Positions 51,123 to 60,914 are shown, counted from the first letter of the stretch. The stretch: 64,000 nucleotides of DNA from Trichomonas tenax (GCA_023091735.1 JALKBU010000010.1:81645-145644); one strand, 5' to 3'. Program-made: numbers and translations. Notes: generated from the letters alone by a model not told the origin.

Positions 51123-53579
51123 TTATTTGATCCTCTTAACATTGCGTTTCTTTCTCTGTTGCCTCCACATTCTGAGGAGCTTTGCAGAATCATGGCCAAC
51201 AACCATTGATAGGTCAGAAACTTCGCTGGAATTCTCATCAACGTTTTCATCTTTGCGACCTCTCGCTTGGAAAATGAATGAAGATCTAGAGAATGATTCA
51301 CTTTCCTCAAGAGGAACCTGTGGTGGAGCAGGAGCAATGTATTGGATTGGCGTTCTTTGACTCAATATCGAGAATTGACTATCAATAGAAGATAAAGTGT
51401 TTCTCAAAGTCATTTGAAGAATCTGAGTGCTTCTGTTGAATTCTGCTGATGCTGTAGACATTGCTCTCGTCTGGGCTGCAATCATCTCTTGGTAAGATGA
51501 TGATATACTGTCTGCTTCATTCTTAAGTTGATTGATTGAGTTATCAAAAGAGTTGCAAACATGGTTGATTTGGTCATCTAACTTCGAAAGAGTCTTCTTC
51601 TGTTTGGAGAGTTTATCACCACGATAGACAGAATACGTAGGCACTTCCTGCTCTTTCGGTTCAATGTATGATGACCTTCTGTTTTCTTTGACTGTTTCTT
51701 TAGATGCATCATCATTGTTGTCTTTAGGAAGTTGAGAGAATATCTTTTGTGCAGAAAAAGTGCACTTGACTTCATTTCTTGCGTAATTGATTTGTTTAAC
51801 AGGCTTTGGTGATATTCTGATGTCTGGCTGATAAGATATCGATAAGAATGGTATTTTTCTTTCTTCTTTGATGATGATCTTTTCTGGTTGAAGAGAAATG
51901 TGTCGTTTTCTAATTTCATCGATTTCAGCGCGTTTCTGTTGCTCAGTTTTCATCTTTTCGTTCTCAAGCTGCGTCAGCATCAATTGCATGTCGTGGGCAA
52001 ACTGTGACTTCTCTTGTTGCTTTCTAGTGAGCAGTTCTTCTCTGAGTTGCATTATTTGGAGATCACATTCTTCTTTGACCTTTTGGATATCGTTCTTGCA
52101 TTTATCTTTTATTTCGAATTTCTCCTTTTCATTTTCACGTTTGATTTCTTCCATCTCAGACTTCAATGACTGAACAAGCTTAGAATGTTGAACTTGAAGC
52201 TGTTTGATTTCTTCTTCGTGATTTTCTTTGAGTTCATCGATTCCATTCTTGAACTGTTTGAGAATCTTTGCTTTCTTTGCATCCAATGCAATTCGAAGAG
52301 ATTTGTCATCTTCTATCTCAGACTTTATCTGCTTGATGATGTTGTCTTCTTTGAAAGGTGACATTCTCTGATAAGACTGAAGATCATCGAGTTCTCCGTT
52401 GAACTTCTCTTGAAGAAGTTTCTTTTGATTTTCATGATTCTTTGTCATCCTCTTGATTTCATTTTCGTATTGATTTTGGAGCTCCTTCTTCTTCATTTCG
52501 AGTTCTTCTTGAAGGAATTCAACTTCTTTTGATTCCTTTATTGCATCCATCTTTGATCGCGCTTTTCTTCGCATTATTTCAATCTCTCGAGTTAATTTTG
52601 ATTTAAGTTTCGAAAGTTGTGTTTGATGAGATGTGAGAACTTCTGTTATTTCCTGTTGATGATTTATCTTTATTTGTGCAATCTGAGTCATGTTTTCTGA
52701 TTCTAATTGAGTTATTTTTGCTTGTAATTCCAATTTCTTCTTTTCGAATTCAAAATCATTGCTTTTCTCCAAAGCTTCCATCTGAGCTTTAAATGTTTCC
52801 TTTCTACCGATCATTTGTTGCTGTTGTACAAGCGTCAACTCTTCCTGGTTCGCTTTCTGTATTTTCTCAATCTCTGTGTCATATTTTGCCTTCTCTTGTC
52901 TCATTTTAGTTTCGAACTCTGTTTGAAGCTTATTTTTCATTGCTTGAGCTTTAGCTTCGAATTCTTCCTTCATTTGCTGCATCTCCTCCTCATGGTTGCA
53001 GATCATCTCTTCTAGCTCGTCGTGAAAGATGTCTTTTAATCGATTTTTACTCTCCCTAACATCAACATTTTCTTTCGCTGAAGGAGGCTGCGGCTGAGGT
53101 GGATTTGGCTTCTCCATAGATTTGGGTAGAGTCAGTTGTGCTTTAGGAAGGTCGAAATCATCGGTTGTCTTCGCTTTTGTTTTATTTGAATTTGTATTTG
53201 TCGAATTTTTCAATGCTGATGGTGGATTCATTCCAGAAAGTAATTTCTTTTGTTCCTCTAAGAACAATTGCTTGTATTGTCGATCTAAAGGATGATCCCA
53301 AATTGATTCTCCTGTTAATGGGTTGAAATAAAATGGTTCACCAGTTCCATCTTTCCGTTGGTAGTATTTCCATGGTGGAGGAATCTGCTCAGTCAAAGCT
53401 TCTTTTGCAATCCATAATAAAGATTTGTCTCTTGGGAGCTCAGCACCAAGCCACCGCGCGAACTCTTCAATTTCGGACTGACTTGGCATATAGGTGTTCG
53501 CGGGATCGTCAATCTCTATGAAACTCCCGTTCATTTTCCTGAAATTCCAAACGTGCGCAAAATTCTTTTGAAAAATCAT
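51123..53579 (-). CDS. CEP164-like WW-domain coiled-coil protein
   Basis: 818 residues from ATG at 53579; an in-frame ATG at 53534 (MNGSF) is a plausible alternative start. The N-terminus matches CEP164: TYMPSQSEIEEFARWLGAEL, then DKSLLWIAKEALTE, then a WW domain at about 64-97 (PPPWKYYQRKDGTGEPFYFN and IWDHPLD, second Trp present). The next roughly 560 residues are long coiled coil, followed by a Ser-rich C-terminus. CEP164 marks distal appendages (transition fibres) of the mother centriole in ciliated cells and is required for docking and cilium assembly. Trichomonads have flagellar basal bodies with such fibres, so a basal-body role is likely (inference). It is shorter than vertebrate CEP164. 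Confidence 0.8.
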   Translation of the reverse strand: MIFQKNFAHVWNFRKMNGSFIEIDDPANTYMPSQSEIEEFARWLGAELPRDKSLLWIAKEALTEQIPPPWKYYQRKDGTGEPFYFNPLTGESIWDHPLDRQYKQLFLEEQKKLLSGMNPPSALKNSTNTNSNKTKAKTTDDFDLPKAQLTLPKSMEKPNPPQPQPPSAKENVDVRESKNRLKDIFHDELEEMICNHEEEMQQMKEEFEAKAQAMKNKLQTEFETKMRQEKAKYDTEIEKIQKANQEELTLVQQQQMIGRKETFKAQMEALEKSNDFEFEKKKLELQAKITQLESENMTQIAQIKINHQQEITEVLTSHQTQLSKLKSKLTREIEIMRRKARSKMDAIKESKEVEFLQEELEMKKKELQNQYENEIKRMTKNHENQKKLLQEKFNGELDDLQSYQRMSPFKEDNIIKQIKSEIEDDKSLRIALDAKKAKILKQFKNGIDELKENHEEEIKQLQVQHSKLVQSLKSEMEEIKRENEKEKFEIKDKCKNDIQKVKEECDLQIMQLREELLTRKQQEKSQFAHDMQLMLTQLENEKMKTEQQKRAEIDEIRKRHISLQPEKIIIKEERKIPFLSISYQPDIRISPKPVKQINYARNEVKCTFSAQKIFSQLPKDNNDDASKETVKENRRSSYIEPKEQEVPTYSVYRGDKLSKQKKTLSKLDDQINHVCNSFDNSINQLKNEADSISSSYQEMIAAQTRAMSTASAEFNRSTQILQMTLRNTLSSIDSQFSILSQRTPIQYIAPAPPQVPLEESESFSRSSFIFQARGRKDENVDENSSEVSDLSMVVGHDSAKLLRMWRQQRKKRNVKRIK

Positions 53580-54692
53580 AAGAATCTATATATAGCTTTA
53601 GATTATATAGGATTGATGATTTATCAAATAAAAATTGGATTTTGTAGCATATAAATGCAAAAAATAAATCAAATGCTAATATACTTGTATAGCATTACAA
53701 ATAGTTACCATTCTATATGCTATAATTACAACTTCAATATAAGCTCATAAAATATGAGATCATATTATTGATGATAAAAAACATTGATATATCTTTCAAA
53801 CTTTTGAGAATTGAATACAATATATAAGTAAAATGTTATGGAGTGATTATATGTGACAGATCGCAAATATATAAAATTTGAATCAATATATTATGCATCT
53901 ACCATTCTGGTAAAGAAACCATGCATTTACTGGAGATAAAATATGGTTTAATTGAGTTGTTTTAGTTAGATAAGGTAAAAATATAATCACAAATTTAAAA
54001 TGCGTTTAAATGAACAAATGAAGTCAAGAAATAAAAATTCAGAGCAATTTCATAGTATCTATCTCAATTATCCATGGATATAATGAATTTTTGATAAATT
54101 ACAAATTCGATAAACTTAGAAAAAATCAATATATCGCATCATCACCCAGTAATCCAAATTAAGCCTTCATTTCTCTGCAAGTATCATCGCGAACAATTCT
54201 TTGGAAACGAACAAGAACGAGGGATTGCCGAATATTCATCGATTTGTTCTCCAACATCAAAAACTTTAGAAATTCATTAAGAAGCATATCATGGAGATGC
54301 TATTTTTTGATTTTTCTTCGTTTTAAATATACTATTTTAATCGTCATTGAATCGGGAAAGAACGGAAAACTCAAAATTACATATGATGTAGATTTCATAC
54401 ATCATAAAAGAACGCAAAACTCCAAAAAGAGACTCGAGTTTGGGGGTCAAGAACTCCAATTTGAGTTCAAAATTACATTATCATACATACATAAATTATG
54501 AATATCAAACAAAATCGATAAAGAAAAAATGAAAATTTAAATTATATTTTGAGCATAAAATTAGACATAAAATTGTATGATGATTCCAAACAATCGAATT
54601 AAATCCAAAAATAAGTAAAGCGTTTTTAAAATTGTTGTAAAAGTGAAAAATATTAAGATATTTCGTTACTGCATCTTTAATAGAATTTAAAT
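53580..54692. other. AT-rich spacer left of the TIR element
   Basis: No start-bearing ORF of coding quality. A stretch at about 54173-54283 (plus strand, reading KYHREQFFGNEQERGIAEYS) has protein-like composition and ends at a stop, a probable gene relic. The rest is AT-rich with ATCGATAA words near 54514 and 54593. Confidence 0.45.
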
Positions 54693-54699
54693 AAAAAAA

Positions 54700-54959
54700 C
54701 TGGCAAGTCTCCGGCCTTCGGCCTCTGATTTCACCTAAGAAATTCCAGGATGTAACTCCCGAAAATAAAACCATATTATAATCCTAAATACTTTATAATG
54801 TAACATGTTACAATGTTACAATAATAATATTAGTATAATCACCAGGGATATTATAAGGTTACTATAGTCTGTAACATTGTAACATAATGACACAAAAACT
54901 TTTTAAAAAGTATAAAGGTTTTAAACCAGAATGTTACGCGTTACACGTTACAAGGTAGT
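54700..54959. repeat. Left terminal inverted repeat
   Basis: A 260-bp TIR. It contains about ten GTAAC/GTTAC words in both orientations, clustered in three groups (about 54795-54825, 54858-54890, 54931-54955), and a hairpin-like GGCC-TTC-GGCC near its outer end. Confidence 0.85.
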
Positions 54960-55069
54960 ACGGGTTGGCTCTGCCCCAGGTTCCGGGGCTACCTGGGGGC
55001 GAAAAAGGGAAAAAGGGGAAGGGAAAAATGGAAATGGGATCCCTCTCTGATTTCGAGTACACTTCTGAA

Positions 55070-55396
55070 TTAACAACGGTCGATACGACAAGTGTGATTG
55101 TAAACGAACGATAGCTCCAGGTAAAAGTTATAATAATAAGGGACAACCCTAGTCGAACCATCGGTAGTAAACCAAATGGTAAAATCTGATTGTAAAGTTG
55201 GCGGATCGTATAATTTTGTATGCTTGTCATAAAAATCATTCACTTGGCATAAACAAGAATTATTTGCAGCATTAAAACTGGCATGTACAATAAGGTTGTT
55301 CCGGTTAAATATATTATAAAATGTTTCTTCCGAGAAATTTATTGTTTCGTTATAATCTTCTGGTTTAACTTTAATATCCGGAATGTTACAAATCAT
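55070..55396 (-). CDS. Unknown 108-residue protein of the TIR element
   Basis: 108 residues from ATG at 55396-55394, starting 12 bp after the stop of the preceding broken gene in the same direction. It contains IPDIKVKPEDYNETINFSEE and DFTIWFTTDGSTRVVPYYYN, with beta-strand-like composition (FYLELSFVYNH) suggestive of a structural protein. It may be a C-terminal piece of an originally longer gene. The family was not recognised. The frame is open to a stop at 55070. Confidence 0.5.
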   Translation of the reverse strand: MICNIPDIKVKPEDYNETINFSEETFYNIFNRNNLIVHASFNAANNSCLCQVNDFYDKHTKLYDPPTLQSDFTIWFTTDGSTRVVPYYYNFYLELSFVYNHTCRIDRC

Positions 55397-55408
55397 ACGG
55401 ATGTATTT

Positions 55409-55995
55409 TCATGAAGCTTGTGTAATTTTTAATTGGACAACATTTTCGGTGGTTGGTGGCTTTTGAGCAAAATTGCTGCTATATGTAATAATATTATTTA
55501 TATGGTCATATGTAAAAGAAACAGCATGTTGCGTAATTTCGACACCCCTGTTAGCCTTTAAATATCCGAATTGTTCGTTAATATCGGCATATAATTCCGC
55601 GGAAATAACATCTGGTGTATATCCTTTTGTAACATCATAATCCAAATAAACTGTATGTGTATCTGATAATATTTTACCATCCTTTAAATAATCAAATTGG
55701 TATTTAAATTCCACAGCACGATTTTTCGGTTCGATCTTAAATCTCCTAAATCCAATAGCTTTTACAGGGGAAGGATCCCTAACCCATCTTAAAAGAAGAT
55801 CAAATTTATATCCGAAATGTCTAACTTCGTCAGTAGGAAATTTGGTAATTGCATTGGAAAACAGTTCATCCAACGGTTAGGATCAATATTGGCAAGTACT
55901 ACAGAAGGTTTTGATCCAAAATATAGGCCTCGTGTTTGTGGAGCAGGAATATTACAGCAAAGGGTTAACGAAATGATGAAACCTAAACTACTTGT
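55409..55995 (-). pseudogene. Frameshifted unknown gene of the TIR element
   Basis: The frame 55873-55409 (about 154 codons) has clear protein character (EVRHFGYKFDLLLRWVRDPS, FKYQFDYLKDGK, YADINEQFGYLKANRG) but lacks an ATG. Upstream, in another frame (about 55995-55875), equally protein-like sequence (IPAPQTRGLYFGSKPSVV, LANIDPNRW) runs up to the same point. A single-base indel near 55872 has therefore probably split one gene. The family is unknown. Confidence 0.5.
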
Positions 55996-56030
55996 TTAAA
56001 AATTTATAATTTTATTTTCGAAATAATTTG

Positions 56031-56362
56031 ACAGAAGAAGTTATCACAGAAGAAATTACTCCAAAGGAAGAAGAAAAAGTTCAAATATCATCGGGTAAGA
56101 AAGTTTCGGAATGAACAGAAGCCGAAAAGAGATTATTATTTGAAAATGCCCAAAAGGGTATTTGCTCGAACGAATATAAAGTTAAGATAAGAAACTTAAG
56201 TCTCAAATTTGTGATTATGAAGATGCTGATGAAGGTGTAATACCAGCTAATAAAGTTAAGGAAGAAACACCTGAAATTCCACAAGAAGAAATTACTCCTC
56301 CACCTGTTGTACAGCAACCTAGTTATTATGGTGTAAACTACCATGTAACGTGTAACGCGTAA
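56031..56362 (+). pseudogene. Broken Glu/Lys/Pro-rich gene at the right end of the element
   Basis: Plus-strand frame TEEVITEEITPKEEEKVQIS to a TGA at 56112-56114, then onward in frame (TEAEKRLLFENAQKG). It shifts frame near 56215 to a stretch ending PPPVVQQPSYYGVNY and VTCNA at the TAA 56360-56362, which lies inside the TIR. One stop plus one frameshift make it inactive. Family unknown. Confidence 0.45.
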
Positions 56363-56596
56363 CATTCTGGTTTAAAACCTTTATACTTTTTAAAAAGTTT
56401 TTGTGTCATTATGTTACAATGTTACAGACTATAGTAACCTTATAATATCCCTGGTGATTATACTAATATTATTATTGTAACATTGTAACATGTTACATTA
56501 TAAAGTATTTAGGATTATAATATGGTTTTATTTTCGGGAGTTACATCCTGGAATTTCTTAGGTGAAATCAGAGGCCGAAGGCCGGAGACTTGCCAG
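56337..56596. repeat. Right terminal inverted repeat
   Basis: Inverted copy of 54700-54959, differing at one base in the inner part. Its inner end supplies the last codons (VTCNA, stop) of the right-hand coding remnant, as the left TIR does for the left-hand frame. Confidence 0.85.
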
Positions 56597-57058
56597 TTTT
56601 TAAAAAATACATCAAAATACATCAAAAATCGATAAATTTGTGATCCAAATTCCAAAATTGCTAAATATTTAGGGAACATGTTAAATGCATAATCTAAACA
56701 TCAAATTTTGTTCTTAAAATCGATAAAATGTAAACCAAAAGTGCGAATTTGTTTAAAATTTGAAATCAACATAGAATGTGTTTATTAAATTTCGAGTAAT
56801 GTTCAAAAAATCGATAATTGAGTGATCAAAAAGTGGAATAAACATGAAAAATATATTTTGCAGTCAATATACTATCTAAAAATCGAAAAATCTCAACAAA
56901 AAAATTACATGGTCGAACTTAGCTCAAAATTTTTTTGCACAATAACAACATAAAACAATGACGAAGAACCGAAAGAATGCTATTTGAGAGAAAATGATGG
57001 GCGGTCATTCATCCCACAAAATATTGAGGGACAACATTGAATTAAAAATTTAATCAAA
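56597..57058. other. Promoter region of the HAD gene with spaced ATCGATAA words
   Basis: ATCGATAA occurs at 56628, 56719 and 56810, exactly 91 bp apart each time, with weak similarity between the intervening segments, suggesting an old 91-bp tandem repeat. Inr-like TCATT at about 57006-57010 lies about 50 bp before the ATG. ATTACATGGTC near 56905 is a weak variant of the TGNCANGTAAA word in reverse. Confidence 0.4.
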
Positions 57059-57946
57059 ATGCGTGCTATCAAGAACGTGCTATTCGATGCTGACGGCGTC
57101 CTTTGGGTGGGAGGAAAGACTATTCCCGCCGCGCCCGACACTATACAGAAGTTGAGGGATATGGGATTAAATGTCTTCGTTGTCACGAACAATCCAACTC
57201 ACACAAGGCAAGCAATCGCTGACAAAATGATGGGAAGAGGCTTCAAGAATATAACGAAGGATATGATCGTGTCTGCTGGCTATGTCACAGCTCAGTTCCT
57301 TCTCTCTAAGGGTTTCAAGAATCAAAAGAGAAAAGTGTTCGTCGTAGGTGAAAAAGGACTCATCCAGGAAATGAGGGATAATGGAATTAATGCTATCGGT
57401 GTCGAGGACCTTCCAGACGACAATATTGAGGAATTAAAACTCGATCCATCTATTCTCGCTTGTGTTGTTGCTTTAGACATGACTCTTACATATCGCAAAC
57501 TCGCTATTGGCAACCGCGTCATTGTAGAAAACGATGCAATGTTGATTGGCACAAATTGTGATAATGCTTTGCCTCTTGGTAATGGTGTCTTCGTGCCAGA
57601 TGCCTTCCCGAACATTCTCGCACTCGAGAACTCGTCTGGAAGAAAGGCAATCGTTCTCGGAAAGCCGTCACCACTGATGTTCGAGCCATTGCACACAGTT
57701 CGTGGTTTGGATGTTGGTGAAACCCTCATGGTTGGTGATAGACTTAATACTGATATTATGTTTTCAAAGAATATTGGATCTCGCGGATGCCTTGTCCTTA
57801 CCGGCATTACTACCCGCGAAGATGCTATGTCTGTCCCTGTTGAGGAGCGCCCGAATTATATTGTCCAATCTATTGCAAATATCCCAGAGCTTGTTACACA
57901 AATCAATGCGGAATGCGAAGAACTCAAAGGTTCTGATTATGAATAA
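57059..57946 (+). CDS. HAD-superfamily (subclass IIA) phosphatase, NagD/4-nitrophenylphosphatase type
   Basis: 295 residues from ATG at 57059. HAD motif I is LFDADGVLW (nucleophile D10, general acid D12). Motif II is VFVVTNNPTHTR (Thr/Asn). The cap region is of the IIA class. Motif III is IVLGKPSPLMF (Lys). Motif IV is TLMVGDRLNTDI (two Asp). All catalytic residues are present and the length is normal for the family, which includes phosphoglycolate phosphatase, pyridoxal phosphatase and 4-nitrophenylphosphatase. The substrate cannot be told from sequence; removal of 2-phosphoglycolate or similar metabolite repair is common for this class. No targeting presequence is evident, so it is probably cytosolic. 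Confidence 0.9.
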   Translation: MRAIKNVLFDADGVLWVGGKTIPAAPDTIQKLRDMGLNVFVVTNNPTHTRQAIADKMMGRGFKNITKDMIVSAGYVTAQFLLSKGFKNQKRKVFVVGEKGLIQEMRDNGINAIGVEDLPDDNIEELKLDPSILACVVALDMTLTYRKLAIGNRVIVENDAMLIGTNCDNALPLGNGVFVPDAFPNILALENSSGRKAIVLGKPSPLMFEPLHTVRGLDVGETLMVGDRLNTDIMFSKNIGSRGCLVLTGITTREDAMSVPVEERPNYIVQSIANIPELVTQINAECEELKGSDYE

Positions 57947-58355
57947 ATTCTATCATATATAAGTAAACTATTTGTCTAATTGAATCTCACTCTTTTCGAT
58001 CTCTTTCTATAATTTTAAAAACATTGTGTTATATTTACACATCAAATCTAAACAAAGTACCGCTGACTTCGCAAATGGAAGAGTGAAGTTCTCTTTGCTC
58101 GAAATTTGATAAATTAGATATAAAATATATTATTGGAACTTTAATAGAACAATGTAACTGAGCCATGATGGAATGCAAGAGATCTTGCATGGGTTGTATA
58201 TAGTTCAATAACAGGTGAAAAGATATATAAATTTGACATTTTAAATAATGCTAATTGAGATAAAACAATCTTTGAGTTATGCTTTTATTTTTATGAACTA
58301 ACTAATTCTTGAATGGCAAGATCTAAAACTCAATTTTCAACAATCACATAATATA
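57947..58355. other. Spacer, nothing recognised
   Basis: AT-rich 3-prime flank of the HAD gene up to the MULE-like element. No ORF, RNA or repeat was recognised. Confidence 0.6.
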
Positions 58356-58364
58356 GAAGTGTAT

Positions 58365-58525
58365 GGGGAAAAAATAATCTCGTTGAAAGTCGTGATTTTT
58401 TCGAGAACTAATACTTCTAGGCAAGAAGGCGAACTACTCGTAGCGGATATCGGAATTATTTTCTGTGCTGCGTCTTTTTCAATTATCAAACACATATTTT
58501 AATATTACTTTCAAAATATGCGTTT
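58365..58525. repeat. Left TIR of MULE-like element
   Basis: Inverted match to 59476-59637. It includes CTCGTTGAAAGTCGTGATT and GGCGAACTACTCGTAGCGG, identical in the partner. A few substitutions/indels occur at the tip and the inner end. Confidence 0.8.
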
Positions 58526-59475
58526 GATACTTAAATTTTAAAAATATGTATACATAGGCTAGAGATTTAATTGTGTTCAATCAGATATAGCATCGATATG
58601 ATGCAGTAATTTTAAATATTTAAAATATTCTTGAATAAGATGCACCAATAGCTTCCAAAAGACAGACACATATGTGTTATCGATACTTATGCCTCTTTTA
58701 TGAATATAATCAACAATTTCAAAATGAATTTTGTAAAAAACATCGTTAAACATAATGTTTCGGGTAAAAAATTATTATGATAATATATGAGAAGAAAAAT
58801 TATAGACAACATTATTTGGCGTGAGAAAAATGACATGATTATTATTATTTATGTCCAACTTCACTACAAAGTAACTGAAAACAAGCCTTTTGAAAGATGC
58901 TATTTTTTGACAAACATATGAAAAAAATTGTTTTACCTATATTGTCATCTTAAAATTTTATTATTTTCTAATTCGTTTTCAAGTTTTATGGATTATTCAT
59001 TGATTTATCATAATTCATAAATAGCAATTGCAAAGTATATTATTTCTTGGTATGAAATATTGCAATAAATAAAAGGTGCGTTTATATTGCATTTAGAAAT
59101 CGAATTCAATGTATATAATTATGAACTTAAATATCAAATATCAACGTATTGTTGCATTATGTTTGTGATGCAATCTTATCAAGTCTCTTAATTCCGTTCT
59201 AAATTCAAGAATATTCTTCTTGTGCCAAATATATACGGAATTATTAAACATTCATGCGGCAAAATTAATAAGTGTTATCCACAGAGAAAAAACCTTTAAA
59301 CAGTTTCCTCCAATAATGGTACTTTAATTTCAAATATTGCAATTTTGAAAATTTTGAGAGGTACTTTTTTCCAGTGTAAATATTTCATTCGATTTACATC
59401 TATAATTGCTATCAAACAGTACATAAATATATCGACCAATGACATAAGAAATTGTTCAACATTATAATTTGCTAA

Positions 59476-59637
59476 AAACACATATTTTGAAAGTAATATT
59501 AGAAAATGTGTTTGATAATTGAAAAAGACGCAGCACAGAAAATAATTCCGATATCCGCTACGAGTAGTTCGCCTTCTTGCCTAGAAGTATTAGTTCTAAA
59601 AAAAATCACGACTTTCAACGAGATTATTTTTGATGCC
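59476..59637. repeat. Right TIR of MULE-like element
   Basis: Inverted copy of 58365-58525. The inner part (AAACACATATTTTGAAAG) differs slightly from the left copy. The outer end abuts the GAAGTGTAT duplication. Confidence 0.8.
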
Positions 59638-59646
59638 GAAGTGTAT

Positions 59647-60535
59647 TGACTCTATTTTTGGTATTTAGCGACCAAAATTTGTAAATTTAGAATTTCATAC
59701 ATATGTGCGATATATACAGCTGACTTTAGTTACCAGACCAAACGGTTAGAGGCAATTTTTGTATCAATTTTTGATACTTATCGTCTGTAGATGACTGAAA
59801 TTGTGTTATCAATGATATATTAAATTTTTAAAATTGAAATAATTTGTAAAGTTTGGATTTATTTTGAATTTTGCCTTCCATTTTTGGTTATATTCTTGGT
59901 CAATCAAGCTTAAGCTATTCAAGTGCACTCACAGCCGGACAGTATTGTCTTCTAATAATACATTTTTAACTTATAATAGAAAATAAGAAAATATCTTTAT
60001 TTTTAAATATCATTTTATATAGTACTGATACATCACTGAATGGAATATAATGATACGTATATACCATCTGCTGTCTTTTTGTTGATTTAATTTGTAATTT
60101 GTTGCTAAATTGTAAATTGTGGATCATCATAAACGACAATAGTAATATCCAACCAGATAGTGTGTATTCCTATCGTCACTAAAGCATATTGATCATACTG
60201 GCAGTGTTGTCTGTGGACACTAGAAGTCAATACACCTCTCATAATATTCTTAAGACACAAAGTCAAGATCCTAAAAATCCGATTAAAGCAAACCTAAAAC
60301 CAAAAATTACCAAGTTTCCGTCACCTAATCAGCAAAATGTTAATTTTCAAATTAAGAATCAGCAACAAAACATGTTATAGAATAATAACAACTCATAACC
60401 GCAACTCATAAGTTCAAAGAATGGTCACAAAGAGGTGAAAAAATATGAAAATTAAATAAATTAAGCGTTTTTGTGGATTCAAATAAAAGAGTTAATAAGC
60501 CAATGATTCAATAGTTTTGAAATGGATGAATAATT
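59647..60535. other. AT-rich spacer with a Gln/Asn/Lys-rich relic
   Basis: No start-bearing coding ORF. A plus-strand open stretch at about 60200-60380 (QDPKNPIKANLKPK and FPSPNQQNVNFQ type sequence) lacks an ATG and may be a relic. The 3-prime flank of profilin is at the right end. Confidence 0.45.
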
Positions 60536-60904
60536 TTAGAGGTTAGAAGCAGAAAGGTAGTTGGCAACCTTAGCAACAGCGCCAGAAAGAGCAGCTGGGT
60601 GGAACTGGGAGTCTGTGTAGCCAGCAACGATGAGTGTCTTTGTCTTCTGAAGGACGACAGCCTGGGATCCCTTCATGGCGAAAACCATTTCAGAGTTAGC
60701 GTTGTTGCAGATGAACTTCTGGCCGCCATAGTAGAAACCAGCGAGAGCTGGGGATGGTTCAGCGAAATATGTTGGGTACTTAATCATTTCATCCTGTGTA
60801 GCGTTCCACTTACCTTCCTTAGCGCAAAGGGCACCCTGCTGTGTGATGATTGCGCAGCCAGAAGACTGTGTCTTAAGTCCAACAAGTTGATCGTTCCAAG
60901 ACAT
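60536..60904 (-). CDS. Profilin
   Basis: 122 residues from ATG at 60904-60902 (MSWNDQLVGLKTQSSGCA); a longer upstream frame without support from the Inr is rejected. The family signature is complete: N-terminal SWNDQL with the poly-proline-binding Trp, the central PSPALAGFYYGGQKF, and the C-terminal VVLQKTKTLIVAGYTDSQFHP. Profilin binds monomeric actin and proline-rich ligands and controls actin assembly in the cytoplasm. Size agrees with short profilins of protists. The transcription start is predicted at the Inr TCACTT (60920-60915), leaving a 13-base 5-prime UTR, typical of trichomonad mRNAs. Confidence 0.95.
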   Translation of the reverse strand: MSWNDQLVGLKTQSSGCAIITQQGALCAKEGKWNATQDEMIKYPTYFAEPSPALAGFYYGGQKFICNNANSEMVFAMKGSQAVVLQKTKTLIVAGYTDSQFHPAALSGAVAKVANYLSASNL

Positions 60905-60914
60905 GTTTAGTCCG

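Larger units (their letters stand above)
54700..56596. mobile_element. 1.9-kb DNA transposon-like element with 260-bp near-identical terminal inverted repeats
   Basis: The segment 54700-54959 is the reverse complement of 56337-56596, with a single mismatch seen when the two are laid side by side. Outer ends read CTGGCAAGTCTCCGG, continued by A/T runs that make the exact edge and target duplication ambiguous (a possible 6-bp duplication is obscured by A-rich flanks). The interior (54960-56336) contains eroded coding sequences on both strands. Size, long TIRs and internal structural-protein-like genes would suit an internally deleted or degenerate member of a large DNA transposon such as a Maverick/Polinton, but no integrase or DNA polymerase is present here, so the class is unproven. 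Confidence 0.8.
58365..59637. mobile_element. Non-autonomous MULE-like element, 1273 bp, with 9-bp target site duplication
   Basis: Terminal inverted repeats of about 161 bp (58365-58525 and 59476-59637) match over most of their length, with mismatches at the very tip (GGGG versus GGCATC) and a few inside. The nonamer GAAGTGTAT lies directly outside each end (58356-58364 and 59638-59646), a direct 9-bp duplication as made by Mutator-like transposases. The 950-bp interior has no transposase-like ORF, so it must move in trans. MULE families are known from T. vaginalis (established); membership is inferred from the 9-bp duplication and long TIRs. Confidence 0.8.

Noticed and set aside
54244..54501. 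Plus-strand 85-codon ORF
   Set aside because: It begins at TTG, not ATG, and lacks recognisable motifs.
54505..54774. Minus-strand 89-codon ORF across the left TIR edge
   Set aside because: It has no ATG context or motif; it spans the insertion boundary, and similar open frame results from the TIR sequence itself.
55817..55999. Plus-strand ORF within the TIR element
   Set aside because: The minus strand reads better as a frameshifted protein over the same bases, so this is its shadow.
59296..59481. 61-codon ORF inside the MULE-like element as a transposase remnant
   Set aside because: It is too short, AT-driven, and has no DDE or zinc-finger signature.
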